In this document: in pieces, positions 17,001 to 25,673 of the stretch
Layout: every line of letters begins with the position of its first letter
How positions within the stretch are numbered: position 1 is the first letter of the stretch
Origin: Actinoplanes utahensis
Lineage (GTDB): Bacteria; Actinomycetota; Actinomycetes; Mycobacteriales; Micromonosporaceae
Reading direction: 5' to 3'
Length of the DNA: 37,042 nucleotides
Assembly (NCBI RefSeq): GCF_016862455.1
Contig: NZ_BOMZ01000038.1
Coordinates: forward strand, 1-37,042
The notes under the pieces: model-generated
Databases searched by the model: none
What the model was told of the DNA's origin: nothing
What the model saw: only the letters and a program-made list of their open reading frames with translations
Made by a program: the position numbers and the translations under genes

Positions 17001-17362
17001 TCGCCGTCCGGCAGGGCGATCCGGACGCGGCGGAGAGGGCGATCGCCATGGCCTACCCGGCGGCGGTGCAGACCAGGGACTCACCGATCCTGGCCATGGT
17101 CGCGGTCGCGGCGGGCGGGGTGGCGGCGGCGCGTGGGCAGGCCCGGGAGGCGGCGGCGCTGCTGGGGGCGGCGGCCCGGCTGCGCGGGGCGCACGACCAC
17201 ACCGACCTCAACGTGGCGGCGGTGTCCGCGCAGGCGCGGGAGATGCTGGGGGAGAAGGGGTTCGGGGAGGCGTACGCCGCCGGCTGGTCCCTCGAACGGC
17301 AGGCCGCGCGGAGTCTCGTCGACCCCGCACGGCGTGCGCTCCCTCAGGCGCGCCTGGCGTAA
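14051..17362 (+). CDS. AfsR/SARP-like regulator (BTAD, NB-ARC-type ATPase, TPR)
   Basis: 1103 aa from GTG at 14051, which follows GGGGGAGGA. Residues 5-85 are the OmpR-type winged-helix DNA-binding domain (LTVGVLGELRVRRGD, LHSLVSRLRRLLGG). Residues 95-240 are the BTAD helical domain (DRFGTDPGAALRERHLRLL). Residues 285-620 hold an NB-ARC-type ATPase: VLGPGGAGKTRLAL near 320, LLVVDNCEHLVD near 402, LATSREPL near 437, and GLPLALELAAARL near 505. The rest is TPR-like helices (RGESDEAMAALASARARAD). AfsR-type proteins activate antibiotic or other secondary-metabolite genes, often via small RNA polymerase binding partners; no biosynthetic genes are in the window. Its last 19 bases overlap the convergent ABC permease gene. 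Confidence 0.92.
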   Translation: MSGGAGRLTVGVLGELRVRRGDADVPVPGARLRGLVVRLASAGGRPVTAGALSAALWPGDGPADPANALHSLVSRLRRLLGGGDTVAQADGGYRLAIGPDDVDAGRFERLAAQGRERLRAGDPAAAAAALTEAVALIRGPVAVEVAEVAPAYATRLTQTVAETGADLAEAELALGEPGRAAGRLTALLADHPLSERLTALLIDALDGLGRQADALAAYERLRERLADRFGTDPGAALRERHLRLLRGVPGPAGADGSGGDGASGVPQPREAPAPRTVRGTRERAAQPPTNLPAAVTSFVGREDDLARVDALLTAGRLVTVLGPGGAGKTRLALEAAWRRAGEYRDGTWLVDLTSVTEAAKVGAAVVAAAGLRGSALFETVTRAAPDGRDDVDVLAGRLTGRDMLLVVDNCEHLVDAVAHLVNALLARCPRLRILATSREPLAIDGEALVPLGPLGLPGTGAAPADVERSPAVRLFTERAAAVRPGFRVDDRTCGDIVQVVRGLDGLPLALELAAARLRTLGLPELAAGLSDRFRLLTTGTRTAQPRHRTLRAVIAWSWDLLSGPERSLAERIAVYPGGVDVASAEAVGDGAGDTADLLAALVDRSLLHLAPDGRYRMLETLREYGIERLAEQGLLDAVRDRAARRLAAFVAVQDPLLRTAGQLTALRMMRAEYDNALAALRHFCDSGDARSAIALALNLCWYWQMFGRNADAGYWLGAALAVPGERDPVAADCAEVVLALNHGDPSPPEQTQSRMRALSQRIAGYPVLPGPAGAIAAVTLYFAGERELADQRLGRFIDGPDPWLAALSYMFRAQIAENDGDLEALGVNVAAALDGFRAIGDRWGQATVLPLRALRRQYEGDLDGAVADLRTARALAAEFGSLDIGDEIFIDLRWADLHMRRGESDEAMAALASARARADRSASRELKLLVDALEAGIVLWTGELHRAVELIERAAAGLNVDGHETPMAGGDHGCAIVGAIRAAVAVRQGDPDAAERAIAMAYPAAVQTRDSPILAMVAVAAGGVAAARGQAREAAALLGAAARLRGAHDHTDLNVAAVSAQAREMLGEKGFGEAYAAGWSLERQAARSLVDPARRALPQARLA

Positions 17363-18107
17363 CCGCGCAGCGCCAGCGGCACGAAGACCACCAGCAGCCC
17401 GGCCATCCACAGCAGGGTGGTGACCAGCGGCCCGGCCACCGGCCCGCCGAGCAGCAGCCCGCGGATCGCCGCGACCAGCGGGGTGATCGGGTTGACCGAC
17501 ACGAACGCCTGCACGACGCCGGGCAGCGTGTCGGTCTTCACGTAGACGTCGCTGCCGAAGGTGAGCGGCAGGATCAGCAGGAACATGATGCCCTGCACGG
17601 CGCCGGGGGTCCGGGCGAGCATGCCCACCCACACCGAGATCCAGCAGAAGCACAGGCCGAACGCGATCGACAGGCCCACCGCGGCCAGCGCCGGAAGCAC
17701 ACCGGTCTGCACCCGGAAGCCCATGATCGTGCCGAAGCCGAGGATCGCCACGCACACCGACAGGTAGCGGACGACGTCCGCGAGCACCGCCCCGATCAGC
17801 GGCGCGGCCCGAGAGATCGGCAGCGACCGGAACCGGTCGAAGACACCCTTCTCGATGTCGGCGTTGAGGTTCTGGCCGAGGGCCATCCCGCCCATCGCGA
17901 GCGACTGCGCGAGCATGCCGGGCAACAGGAACTGCAGGTACGCGTGCCGGTCGCCGTTCGCGATCGCGCCACCGAACAGGTAGGTGAACAGCATGAGGAA
18001 GATGATCGGCTGGATGGTGACGTCGATCAGCGCCTCCGGCGTCCGCAGTGTCTTGATCAGGCTGCGGTGGGCCAGGGAGGTGCTGTGCCGGGCGACGGCC
18101 ATGGTGC

Positions 18108-18111
<4 letters not shown>
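17344..18111 (-). CDS. ABC-2 type exporter permease (DrrB-like)
   Basis: 255-aa membrane protein with about six helices (PIIFLMLFTYLFGGAIA, LPGMLAQSLAMGGMALGQNL, LSVCVAILGFGTIMGF, ALAAVGLSIAFGLCF, GIMFLLILPLTFGS, LWMAGLLVVFVPLAL). The segment DIEKGVFDRFRSLPISRAAPLIG is the conserved ABC-2 cytoplasmic loop. It pairs with the ATPase just upstream, sharing an ATGA overlap, as in DrrAB-type drug or lipid exporters. The 3' end overlaps the AfsR-like gene by 19 bases on the opposite strand. Confidence 0.92.
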
Positions 18112-19082
<971 letters not shown>

Positions 19083-19104
19083 GCCGCCGAGCCTGCCGGG
19101 CCGC

Positions 19105-19171
19105 CCTGGCACGGCCCGCACACGCGCCTGGCACGACCCGCACACGCAGGTGTGCGGGCCGTGCCAGGCGC
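19105..19171. repeat. Triple repeat forming a long hairpin between dctA and the ABC operon
   Basis: CCTGGCACGGCCCGCACAC appears at 19105-19123, again with one change at 19127-19145, and as an exact reverse complement at 19150-19168. The second and third copies can form a 22-bp stem (19124-19145 / 19150-19171, one mismatch) with a four-base loop. It lies after the dctA stop and before the ABC operon start, both on the reverse strand. It may end dctA transcription, or the alternative pairings of the two left arms may make it a switch. Confidence 0.75.
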
Positions 19172-19179
19172 CGGGGCCG

Positions 19180-20541
19180 TCAGGCGGACGGGACCGGGTC
19201 GGGTCTGCCGGCGTCCGGAGCGGGCGCGGGGGCGTGGTCGTCGTCGAGCATGGTCCGCTCGTCGAACGGGTCGCCGCCGGAGAGCACCAGCCGCGCGCGC
19301 TCCCGGTCGAACCCGCGGACCCACACGCCGACCAGCACGGTGGCGACCGCGTTGCCGGCGAAGTTGGTCAGCGCCCGCGCCTCGGACATGAACCGGTCGA
19401 TGCCGACGATCAGGCCGACGCCGTCGACCAGGTCCGGCCGGTGGCTCTGCAGGCCGCCGGCCAGGGTGGCCAGGCCCGCGCCGGTGACCCCGGCCGCGCC
19501 CTTCGACGCGATGATCATGAAGAGGAGCAGCGAGATCTGCTCGCTCACCGACAGCGGGTCACCCATCGCCTGCGCCACGAACAGGGACGCCATCGTGAGG
19601 TAGATGGCCGTGCCGTCCAGGTTGAACGAGTACCCGGTCGGCACCGTGATGCCGACGACCGGCCGGCTCACCCCGACGTGTTCCATCTTCGCGATCAGCC
19701 GCGGCAGCGCCGACTCCGACGACGAGGTCGACAGGATCAGCAGGAACTCCCGGCCCAGGTACTTCAGCAGGCTGAAGATGTTGATCCGGGCGACCAGCCA
19801 CAGCAGCGCCCCGAGCACCACGAAGACGAACAGCGCGCAGGTGACGTAGAAACCCAGCATGATCTGCGCCAGGCTGATCAGCGCGTCCGTGCCGGTCTCC
19901 CCGACGACCGCCGCGATCGCGCCGAACGCGCCGATCGGGGCCAGCCACATCAGCATCGCCAGGATCCGGAACACCAGCCGCTGGAAGACGCCGATCGCCC
20001 GCAGCACCGGCTCGGACCGGTCGCCGAGGGTCTGCAGCGCGAACCCGGTCAGCAGCGCCACCAGCAGGGTCTGCAGCACGTTGCCGGTGGCCAGCGGGGC
20101 GAGCAGGCTGTCCGGGATGATGCCGAGCAGGAACTCCGAGGTGCTCTTGGCGGGTTCGCTGCCGATCGCCTTCTGCCCGGCCGCGGCGGTCGAGGCGTCC
20201 AGGCGCATCCCGGAACCGGGGTGGATGATGTTGCCGACCACCAGGCCGATGCCGAGCGCCACGGTCGACATCGAGAGGAAGTAGCCGAGTGCCAGGCCGC
20301 CGACCTTGCCGACCTGGGCGGCCTGCCGGATCGAGCCGACACCGAGGACGATGGTGCAGAAGATGACCGGGGCGATCATCATCTTGATCAGGTCGACGAA
20401 ACCGGTGCCGATCGGTTTGAGCTCGACGGCGGTGTCCGGCCAGATCAGGCCGACGGCGATGCCGAGCAGGACGGCCGCGATGACCGCCAGGTACAGGTAA
20501 TGAGTGCGGTCACGTTTGACCGGCGGGGCAGCGGAAGTCAT
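19180..20541 (-). CDS. dctA: C4-dicarboxylate/proton symporter DctA
   Basis: 453-aa secondary transporter of the dicarboxylate/amino acid:cation symporter family. Diagnostic motifs are the re-entrant loop LILSTSSSESALPRLIAKM, GYSFNLDGTAIYLTMASLF, ASKGAAGVTGAGLATLA, and VGIDRFMSEARALTNFAGNAVA with the substrate-binding Arg and Asn. N-terminal LIKMMIAPVIFCTIVLGV is also typical. It imports succinate, fumarate and malate (assignment within the family by motif). It is divergent from the CitA/DcuS-type sensor gene 65 bases away, the usual layout of a regulated dct locus. Confidence 0.93.
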   Translation of the reverse strand: MTSAAPPVKRDRTHYLYLAVIAAVLLGIAVGLIWPDTAVELKPIGTGFVDLIKMMIAPVIFCTIVLGVGSIRQAAQVGKVGGLALGYFLSMSTVALGIGLVVGNIIHPGSGMRLDASTAAAGQKAIGSEPAKSTSEFLLGIIPDSLLAPLATGNVLQTLLVALLTGFALQTLGDRSEPVLRAIGVFQRLVFRILAMLMWLAPIGAFGAIAAVVGETGTDALISLAQIMLGFYVTCALFVFVVLGALLWLVARINIFSLLKYLGREFLLILSTSSSESALPRLIAKMEHVGVSRPVVGITVPTGYSFNLDGTAIYLTMASLFVAQAMGDPLSVSEQISLLLFMIIASKGAAGVTGAGLATLAGGLQSHRPDLVDGVGLIVGIDRFMSEARALTNFAGNAVATVLVGVWVRGFDRERARLVLSGGDPFDERTMLDDDHAPAPAPDAGRPDPVPSA

Positions 20542-20606
20542 GCGGAGAATGTGGCCTGGGTCTCAGCCCAGCACACCGTTACGGTCATTGTGTTCACCCG
20601 TTCGAA
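20542..20606. promoter_or_regulatory. dctA / sensor kinase divergent intergenic region
   Basis: 65 bases that must carry the promoters for both genes. CTGGG (20556-20560) and CCCAG (20567-20571) form a short inverted repeat around TCTCAG, a possible response-regulator site. I see no convincing -35/-10 hexamers. Confidence 0.35.
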
Positions 20607-22172
20607 ATGAATCGAGGCCCAGGTTTGGCGCGGCGCTGGAGTATCGCGCGGCAGCTCTTCGCGTTGCAGGTGCTGGTGGTGACGCTGCTCGTGGCGATCG
20701 GAACCACCGGGGCGGTGCTGCTCGCCCACCGGGATGCTCGGGACGCCGCGGTCGCCGAGGTCATCGCGGTGGCCGAGAGCATGGCGCATTCGCCCTCGGT
20801 CGCCGCCGCGCTGCGGACCGCCGATCCGTCGGCCACGCTCCAGCCGTACGCCGAAGCCACCCGGCGCGCCACCGGCACCGACTTCATCGTCGTGATGGCC
20901 CCGGACCGCACCCGTTACAGCCACCGCACCCCTGAGCTGATCGGGCAGCCGTTCGCCGGCACCGTCGACGAGGCGCTGCGCGGCGGCCGGGTCGTCGAGC
21001 AGTTCCGGGGCAGCCTCGGCGACTCGGTGCGCACCGTCGTCCCGGTCCGGGACCCGGACGGCGCCGTCATCGGCCTCGTCTCGGTCGGCATCACCACCGA
21101 CGCGATCAACCGGGAGCTGCTCACGCGGCTGCCCGCCGTCGGCGCCGCCACCGGCATCGCCCTGCTGCTGGCCGCCTCCGGATCGTGGCTGCTCAGCCGC
21201 CGCCTGCGCCGGCAGACCCACGGCCTCGGCCCGGCCGAGATGACCCGGATGTACGAGTACTACGACGCCGTCCTGCACGCCGTCCGGGAAGGTCTCGTGG
21301 TCGTCGACTCCGGCGGCCGGGTCGCGCTGATCAACGACGAGGCGCGGCGGCTGCTCGGCGCCGGCGACGGCCCCGCCGACCTGCCGCCCGAGGTGGCCGC
21401 CCTGATCGCCGAGCAGCGGCCCACCGTGGACGAGCCGGTGCTGATCGGCGACCGGGTGCTCGTCGCCAGCCGCCGGGAGACCCGCTTCGACGGACGGATC
21501 CTCGGTACCGTGCTGACCCTGCGCGATCACACCGAGCTGCGGGCGCTGACCGGGGAGCTCGACTCGGTCCGCGGCCTCACCGAGGCGCTGCGCGCGCAGG
21601 CCCACGAGGCCGCGAACCGCCTGCACACCGTGCTCACCATGGTCGAGCTCGGCCGTACCGACGAGGCGATCCAGCTCGCCACCGCCGAGCTGGAACTGGC
21701 CCAGCAGCTCACCGACCAGGTCGTCGGCGCCGTCGACGAGCCGGCCCTGGCCGCGCTGCTGCTCGGCAAGTCCGCGCAGGCGGGCGAACGCGGGGTGGAG
21801 CTGACCGTCGACGAACGGTCCCGGCTCAGCGGCTCGCTGCTGCCCGGCCGCGACCTGATCACCGTGGTCGGCAACCTGATCGACAACGCCCTCGAGGCGG
21901 TCGCCGGGACGCCGTCACCGCGCCGGGTCGCCGTGCTGGTCCGCGAGGAGGACGGCGAGGTGCTGATCCGGGTCACCGACAACGGTCCGGGCCTGCGACC
22001 GGACCGGGTCGCCGACGCCTTCCGGCGCGGCTGGTCCACCAAGTCCGGCGGGCACGGCATCGGGCTGGCCCTGGTCCGGCAGGTCACGCAGCGGTACGGC
22101 GGAACCTACGACGTCCAGGACGCCCCCGGCGGCGGCGCCGTCCTGACGGTCCGGATGCCGGTGCCCGCATGA
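20607..22172 (+). CDS. CitA/DcuS-family sensor histidine kinase
   Basis: 521 aa. Two membrane helices (about 20-42 and 170-195) flank an extracytoplasmic PASTA-free PAS-like sensor with the CitA/DcuS pattern AAALRTADPSATLQPYAE, ATGTDFIVVMAPDRTRYSHR, then RTVVPVRDPDGAVIGLVSVG. A cytoplasmic PAS follows (VREGLVVVDSGGRVALIND). The dimerisation motif RAQAHEAANRLHTVLTM carries the phospho-accepting His near residue 333, and the ATPase has NLIDNALEA and GHGIGLALVRQ. It should sense C4-dicarboxylates or citrate outside the cell. No Shine-Dalgarno sequence precedes the ATG; a TTG at 20625 preceded by GAGG is an alternative start. It overlaps the response regulator gene (ATGA). Confidence 0.92.
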   Translation: MNRGPGLARRWSIARQLFALQVLVVTLLVAIGTTGAVLLAHRDARDAAVAEVIAVAESMAHSPSVAAALRTADPSATLQPYAEATRRATGTDFIVVMAPDRTRYSHRTPELIGQPFAGTVDEALRGGRVVEQFRGSLGDSVRTVVPVRDPDGAVIGLVSVGITTDAINRELLTRLPAVGAATGIALLLAASGSWLLSRRLRRQTHGLGPAEMTRMYEYYDAVLHAVREGLVVVDSGGRVALINDEARRLLGAGDGPADLPPEVAALIAEQRPTVDEPVLIGDRVLVASRRETRFDGRILGTVLTLRDHTELRALTGELDSVRGLTEALRAQAHEAANRLHTVLTMVELGRTDEAIQLATAELELAQQLTDQVVGAVDEPALAALLLGKSAQAGERGVELTVDERSRLSGSLLPGRDLITVVGNLIDNALEAVAGTPSPRRVAVLVREEDGEVLIRVTDNGPGLRPDRVADAFRRGWSTKSGGHGIGLALVRQVTQRYGGTYDVQDAPGGGAVLTVRMPVPA

Positions 22173-22864
22173 TCTCCGTGCTGGTGGTCGACGACGAGCC
22201 GCTGATCGCCGAGGCGCACAAGGCGTACACCGAAAGGGTCGGCGGTTTCGCGGTGGCCGGGGTCGCGCTGACCGCGAGGGAGGCGATGAGCCGGCTCCGT
22301 GCCCACCCCGTCGATCTCGTCCTGCTCGACCTGAACCTGCCGGACCGGCACGGGCTGGAGATCGCCCGGGCGTTGCGGGCGGCCGGCAGTGGCACCGACG
22401 TCCTGGCCGTCACCTCGAACCGCGACATCACCATGATCCGCCAGGCCGTCGCTCTCGGCGTCACCCACTACCTGCTGAAACCGTTCACGTTCGCGGCGTT
22501 CCGCGACAAGCTCGAACGGTACGCCCGATACCGCCGGCAGCTCGCCGAGTCCGCCGAGGTGGCCGCCCAGCACGAGGTGGACCGGGTGATCGCCACGCTG
22601 CGCGGTGCCCCGCCGGACACCCTCCCCAAAGGACTCGACCCGGCCACCTTCGACCTGATCTCCGCCGCCCTGCGCGCCGCCGCGCCGGCCGGGCTGTCCG
22701 CCACCGAGGTCGCCGCCCGCACCGGCACCTCCCGGGTCACCGCCCGCCGCTACCTGGAACATCTCGCCGACAACGGCCGGGTGGTACGCAGCCCCCGGTA
22801 CGGCGGACCGGGCCGCCCCGAGGTCGAGTACCGTCCCGCGCCGACGGGTACCAGCAGTCCATGA
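22169..22864 (+). CDS. CitB/DcuR-family response regulator
   Basis: 231 aa. The receiver domain has the acidic pair in VLVVDDEP, phospho-acceptor Asp54 in LVLLDLNLPD, the Ser/Thr in LAVTSNRD, and Lys104 in YLLKPF. The C-terminal DNA-binding part includes LSATEVAARTGTSRVTARRYLEHL, the winged helix typical of CitB/DcuR. It should switch on dctA in response to the upstream kinase. It overlaps both neighbours by four bases, so kinase, regulator and the G6PDH gene are one coupled operon. Confidence 0.93.
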   Translation: MISVLVVDDEPLIAEAHKAYTERVGGFAVAGVALTAREAMSRLRAHPVDLVLLDLNLPDRHGLEIARALRAAGSGTDVLAVTSNRDITMIRQAVALGVTHYLLKPFTFAAFRDKLERYARYRRQLAESAEVAAQHEVDRVIATLRGAPPDTLPKGLDPATFDLISAALRAAAPAGLSATEVAARTGTSRVTARRYLEHLADNGRVVRSPRYGGPGRPEVEYRPAPTGTSSP

Positions 22865-24270
22865 CGGACCAGACCCTGATCATCCTGGGCGCCACCGGCG
22901 ACCTCACCGCCCGGCTGCTGCTGCCCGGCCTCGGCGCGCTGCTCACCGCCGGTCACGCGCCCGGCCTCACCCTGATCGGCGCCGCCACCGACGACTGGGA
23001 CGACGAGCGCTGGCGGGCCCGCGTCCACGAGTCGTTCAGCGCCCACGGCGCGAAGGCCGCCGCCACGTCCTCGGGCGAGGCGACACCGGAGACCGACAGC
23101 GCCCCGGCCACCGCGGAGGTCGCCGACCGGGCCCGCTACCTGCGCACCGACGTCACAAACCCGGACGACCTGCGCCGTCTGCTCGCCGAGGCCACCGGCA
23201 GCGTGGCGATCTTCTTCGCGCTGCCGCCCGCGGTCTCCGCCCGCTGCTGCGCGGCGCTGCTCGACGTGGACCTGCCGGAGGGCACCCGCCTGGTGCTGGA
23301 GAAGCCGTTCGGCACCGGCAGCGCCGCCGCCACCGAACTGAACGCGCTGATCCGGCGGCTCGTCCCGGAGGAGCAGGTGCACCGGGTCGACCACTTCCTC
23401 GGCAAGTCGACGGTCCTGAACATCCTCGGCCTGCGGTTCGCCAACCGGATCTTCGAACCGGTGCTGAACGCCGACCACGTCGAGAGCGTCGACATCGTCT
23501 TCGACGAGAACCTCGCCCTGGAGGGCCGCGCCGGATACTACGACCACGCGGGCGCGCTCGCCGACATGATCCAGAGCCACCTGCTGCAGATCCTCGCGCT
23601 GCTCGCCATGGAGGCGCCGTTCAGCATGGCCGCCGCCGAGTTCCGCGACCGCAAGGCCGACGTGCTGCGGGCCACCCGGTTGTTCAGCGACGACCCGGCC
23701 GCCTGCAGCCTGCGCGCCCGCTACACCAGCGGGGAACTGGACGGGCGGCGGCTGCCCTCGTACGCCGACGAACCGGGTGTCGACCCCGCCCGCGGCACCG
23801 AGACCCTCGCCGAGCTCGTCCTCGCCGTCGACACCTGGCGGTGGGCCGGCGTGCCGTTCCGGCTGCGGTCCGGCAAGGCCATCGGCGCCAGCCGCAAGGA
23901 AGCCGTGATCACCTTCAAGCGGCCGCCCCGGGTGCCGGACGGACTGCGCGGCTGTGACCAGCCGGACCGGCTGCGCATCGGCTTCGGCCCGGACCACCTG
24001 GCGATCGACTTCAACATCAACGGCCCGGGTGATCCGTTCGAGCTCGACCCGGTCAGCCTGGAGGCCCACTTCGGCGCGGGAGAACTTCCGCCGTACGGGG
24101 AGGTGCTGCGCGGGGTGTTCGACGACGACCCGACCCTCTCCGTCCGGGCCGACACCGCCGAACAGTGCTGGCGCATCGTCGAGCCGGTCACCGAGGCGTG
24201 GCGGGCCGGGAAGGTCCCGTTGCGCGAGTACCCCGCGGGCAGTGCCGGTCCTAGCCTCTGGTTGCCGTGA
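22861..24270 (+). CDS. zwf: Glucose-6-phosphate 1-dehydrogenase-like protein
   Basis: 469 aa. The NADP-binding start ILGATGDLTARLLLPGL corresponds to the family's GASGDLxxRKLxP. EKPFG at 147-151 and the active-site block HRVDHFLGKSTVLN with His178 correspond to RIDHYLGKE; here the Glu after the Lys is Ser. GYYDHAGALADMIQSHLLQILALLAME and RLRSGKAIGASRKEAVITFK are also G6PDH hallmarks. There is a low-complexity Ala/Ser/Thr stretch at about 63-88 in place of conserved structure. It makes 6-phosphogluconolactone from glucose 6-phosphate. The family includes divergent actinobacterial paralogues, so a different sugar phosphate is possible. Its ATG lies in the stop of the response regulator gene. 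Confidence 0.85.
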   Translation: MTDQTLIILGATGDLTARLLLPGLGALLTAGHAPGLTLIGAATDDWDDERWRARVHESFSAHGAKAAATSSGEATPETDSAPATAEVADRARYLRTDVTNPDDLRRLLAEATGSVAIFFALPPAVSARCCAALLDVDLPEGTRLVLEKPFGTGSAAATELNALIRRLVPEEQVHRVDHFLGKSTVLNILGLRFANRIFEPVLNADHVESVDIVFDENLALEGRAGYYDHAGALADMIQSHLLQILALLAMEAPFSMAAAEFRDRKADVLRATRLFSDDPAACSLRARYTSGELDGRRLPSYADEPGVDPARGTETLAELVLAVDTWRWAGVPFRLRSGKAIGASRKEAVITFKRPPRVPDGLRGCDQPDRLRIGFGPDHLAIDFNINGPGDPFELDPVSLEAHFGAGELPPYGEVLRGVFDDDPTLSVRADTAEQCWRIVEPVTEAWRAGKVPLREYPAGSAGPSLWLP

Positions 24271-24778
24271 CCACCACCGTCTCGTACGGCATGGCGAACC
24301 GGTCCGGGGTCACCTCGGCGAGCCCGCGCAGCAGCGCCGCCAGTTCGGCCGGTGGCAGCAGGTGGTGGCCGCCGGCCGTCGGCACCTGGTCGAGCCATGC
24401 GTCCCGGGTGTACTCGCGCTCCCAGGCGAACCGCCACACCTCCGGGTCGTCGAGCCCGGCGGAGGCCGCCTCCACGACCGTCCGGTAGGGGTCGGCTCCC
24501 GCCCACGGATCGAACGGCAGGCTCGGCGCGGCCCGCCGGTAGACCGCCGCGAAGGTGGCCGCGGCCTCGGCGGACGGCTTGACCGTGTTCCAGAACAGGG
24601 CCAGCCGCCCGCCCGGCCGCAGCACCCGCATGGCCTTCGCCGCGCCCGCGACCGGATCGACCCAGTGCCAGGTCTGCCCGGCCACCACGGCGTCGAAGGT
24701 GCGGTCGCCCGGCTCCCAGTCCTCGAACCGGGCCACCTCGACCGGGAAGCCGTGCCGCCGGGCGCCCTCGGCCATCCG
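24251..24778 (-). pseudogene. 3' part of a class I SAM-dependent methyltransferase gene
   Basis: About 175 residues matching the C-terminal two thirds of a type-11 methyltransferase: DPRMAEGARRHGFPVEVARFEDW, FDAVVAGQTWHWVDPVAGAAKAMRVLRPGGRLALFWN, and the tail MPYETVVVTATRG. The N-terminal segment with the SAM-binding glycine motif (VLDLGxGTG type) is absent: upstream of DPRM the frame runs into sequence antisense to the tetR remnant. The ATG at 24775 could start a truncated product but it could not bind SAM normally. The 3' end overlaps the convergent G6PDH gene by 20 bases. Confidence 0.8.
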
Positions 24779-25108
24779 CGGGTCGGCAACGTCGCCACCG
24801 CCCTGACCGCCGTCTTCACCTCCGTCGCGGTCGCCATCGTCGCGCTCGTCGGCTTCCGCGACAGCCTCCGCGCCCGCCTCCGCGACACCTGGCCGGCCGG
24901 CGTCCCCGTCCTCACCCAGGCCGCCGAGATCCTCGCCGACTACCTCGAGGACGAACGCGCCCGCGGCCGCATCCCCGCCGGCGCCAGCCCCGCCACCCTC
25001 GGCGCCATCCTCATCGGCACCACCCACCTGCTCTACGCCGACCGCACCGGCACCCCATCCACCCCCGAGGACGTCCGCCGCGCCGTCGAAGCCGTCATCC
25101 CCGCCTGA
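24779..25108 (+). pseudogene. 3' part of a TetR-family regulator gene
   Basis: 109 residues from RVGNVATALTAVFTSVAVA to the stop, matching the ligand-binding half of a TetR protein (VALVGFRDSLRARLRDTW, ILADYLEDERARGRIP, ATLGAILIGTTHLLYAD). The helix-turn-helix half is missing and no start codon with a ribosome binding site exists for the remainder. Upstream the frame is antisense to the methyltransferase remnant. Third codon positions are almost all C or G, so the remnant still looks like recently functional coding DNA. It overlaps the DUF2784 gene end by 14 bases. Confidence 0.8.
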
Positions 25109-25457
25109 TCCGCGCCCGCCGGCGGATCAGCCCGGCGTACGACACCGCCACGACCACGGCGATCAGCAGCCGCACCTCGTCCAGATACCGCTCCGGGTAC
25201 ATCACCCCGGTCAGGTAGGTGTCGATGAAACCGCGGGCCAGACCCGACTGCCCGGCCCGCTCCCGCGCCCAGTCCTCCACATGGGTCAACGGGCAGTTCA
25301 GATCGAACAGCACGATGCACAGACCCCACCCCGCCGCCAGCAGATGCAGCCAGATCGCTTTCGGCCAGCGCCAGGCCACGAAACCACCGAACACCACGAA
25401 CGCGATGAACAGGAAATGCACGACCATCGTGACCTCGGCCAGGACCCGGTAACCCAT
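25095..25457 (-). CDS. DUF2784 membrane protein
   Basis: 120 aa with four probable membrane helices (EVTMVVHFLFIAFVVFGGFVAW, WLHLLAAGWGLCIVLFD, then DTYLTGVMYPERY and LLIAVVVAVSYAGLI). The pattern VHFLFIAFVVFGGF, the LNCPLTHVEDW block and GFIDTYLTGVMYPERY are diagnostic for DUF2784. Function is unknown. Start ATG at 25457 is the first available; upstream the DNA turns AT-rich. Confidence 0.88.
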   Translation of the reverse strand: MGYRVLAEVTMVVHFLFIAFVVFGGFVAWRWPKAIWLHLLAAGWGLCIVLFDLNCPLTHVEDWARERAGQSGLARGFIDTYLTGVMYPERYLDEVRLLIAVVVAVSYAGLIRRRARIRRG

Positions 25458-25483
25458 GAACCCGATTCTCCTCGATTAATTCG

Positions 25484-25513
25484 TTGGACGGGTGCCGCGA
25501 CGGCGCCTAAGTT
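25484..25513 (+). promoter_or_regulatory. Candidate promoter for the small ORF and tRNA array
   Basis: TTGGAC (25484-25489), 18 bases, then TAAGTT (25508-25513) is the best promoter-like pair upstream. The spacer contains GGTGCCG/CGGCGCC, a near-perfect inverted repeat that could be an operator. The surrounding bases are locally AT-rich. The hexamers only partly match the consensus. Confidence 0.4.
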
Positions 25514-25568
25514 GGTCTTCAACACCGACCGGGCCGAACAGGCCGGCAGATCCGGAGAGGAGGAGACG

Positions 25569-25652
25569 ATGTCCGCCAAGCGCATGTGGCAGGCCGTGCC
25601 GAGTTCCCCCGCCCGAGGTCTGAGCCGACTTCCGGCCCGGTGGCGCAGCTAG
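25569..25652 (+). CDS. 27-aa ORF with two Trp codons, possible leader peptide
   Basis: Short ORF MSAKRMWQAVPSSPARG... ending in ARWRS, preceded by a very strong ribosome binding site GGAGAGGAGGAG five bases before the ATG. Trp codons lie at positions 7 and 25. The stop TAG sits in a perfect 7-bp hairpin GCTAGCG-ATC-CGCTAGC (25648-25664), and an intrinsic terminator starts 22 bases after the stop. The next gene is tRNA-Trp. This resembles a transcription-attenuation leader, but it could also be a small independent protein (basic, no membrane segment). Confidence 0.5.
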   Translation: MSAKRMWQAVPSSPARGLSRLPARWRS

Positions 25653-25673
25653 CGATCCGCTAGCGATCCGAGC

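Noticed and set aside
24251..25027. Complete methyltransferase starting at 25027
   Set aside because: The N-terminal part of that frame is Gly/Asp/Ala filler antisense to the tetR remnant and lacks the SAM-binding motif.
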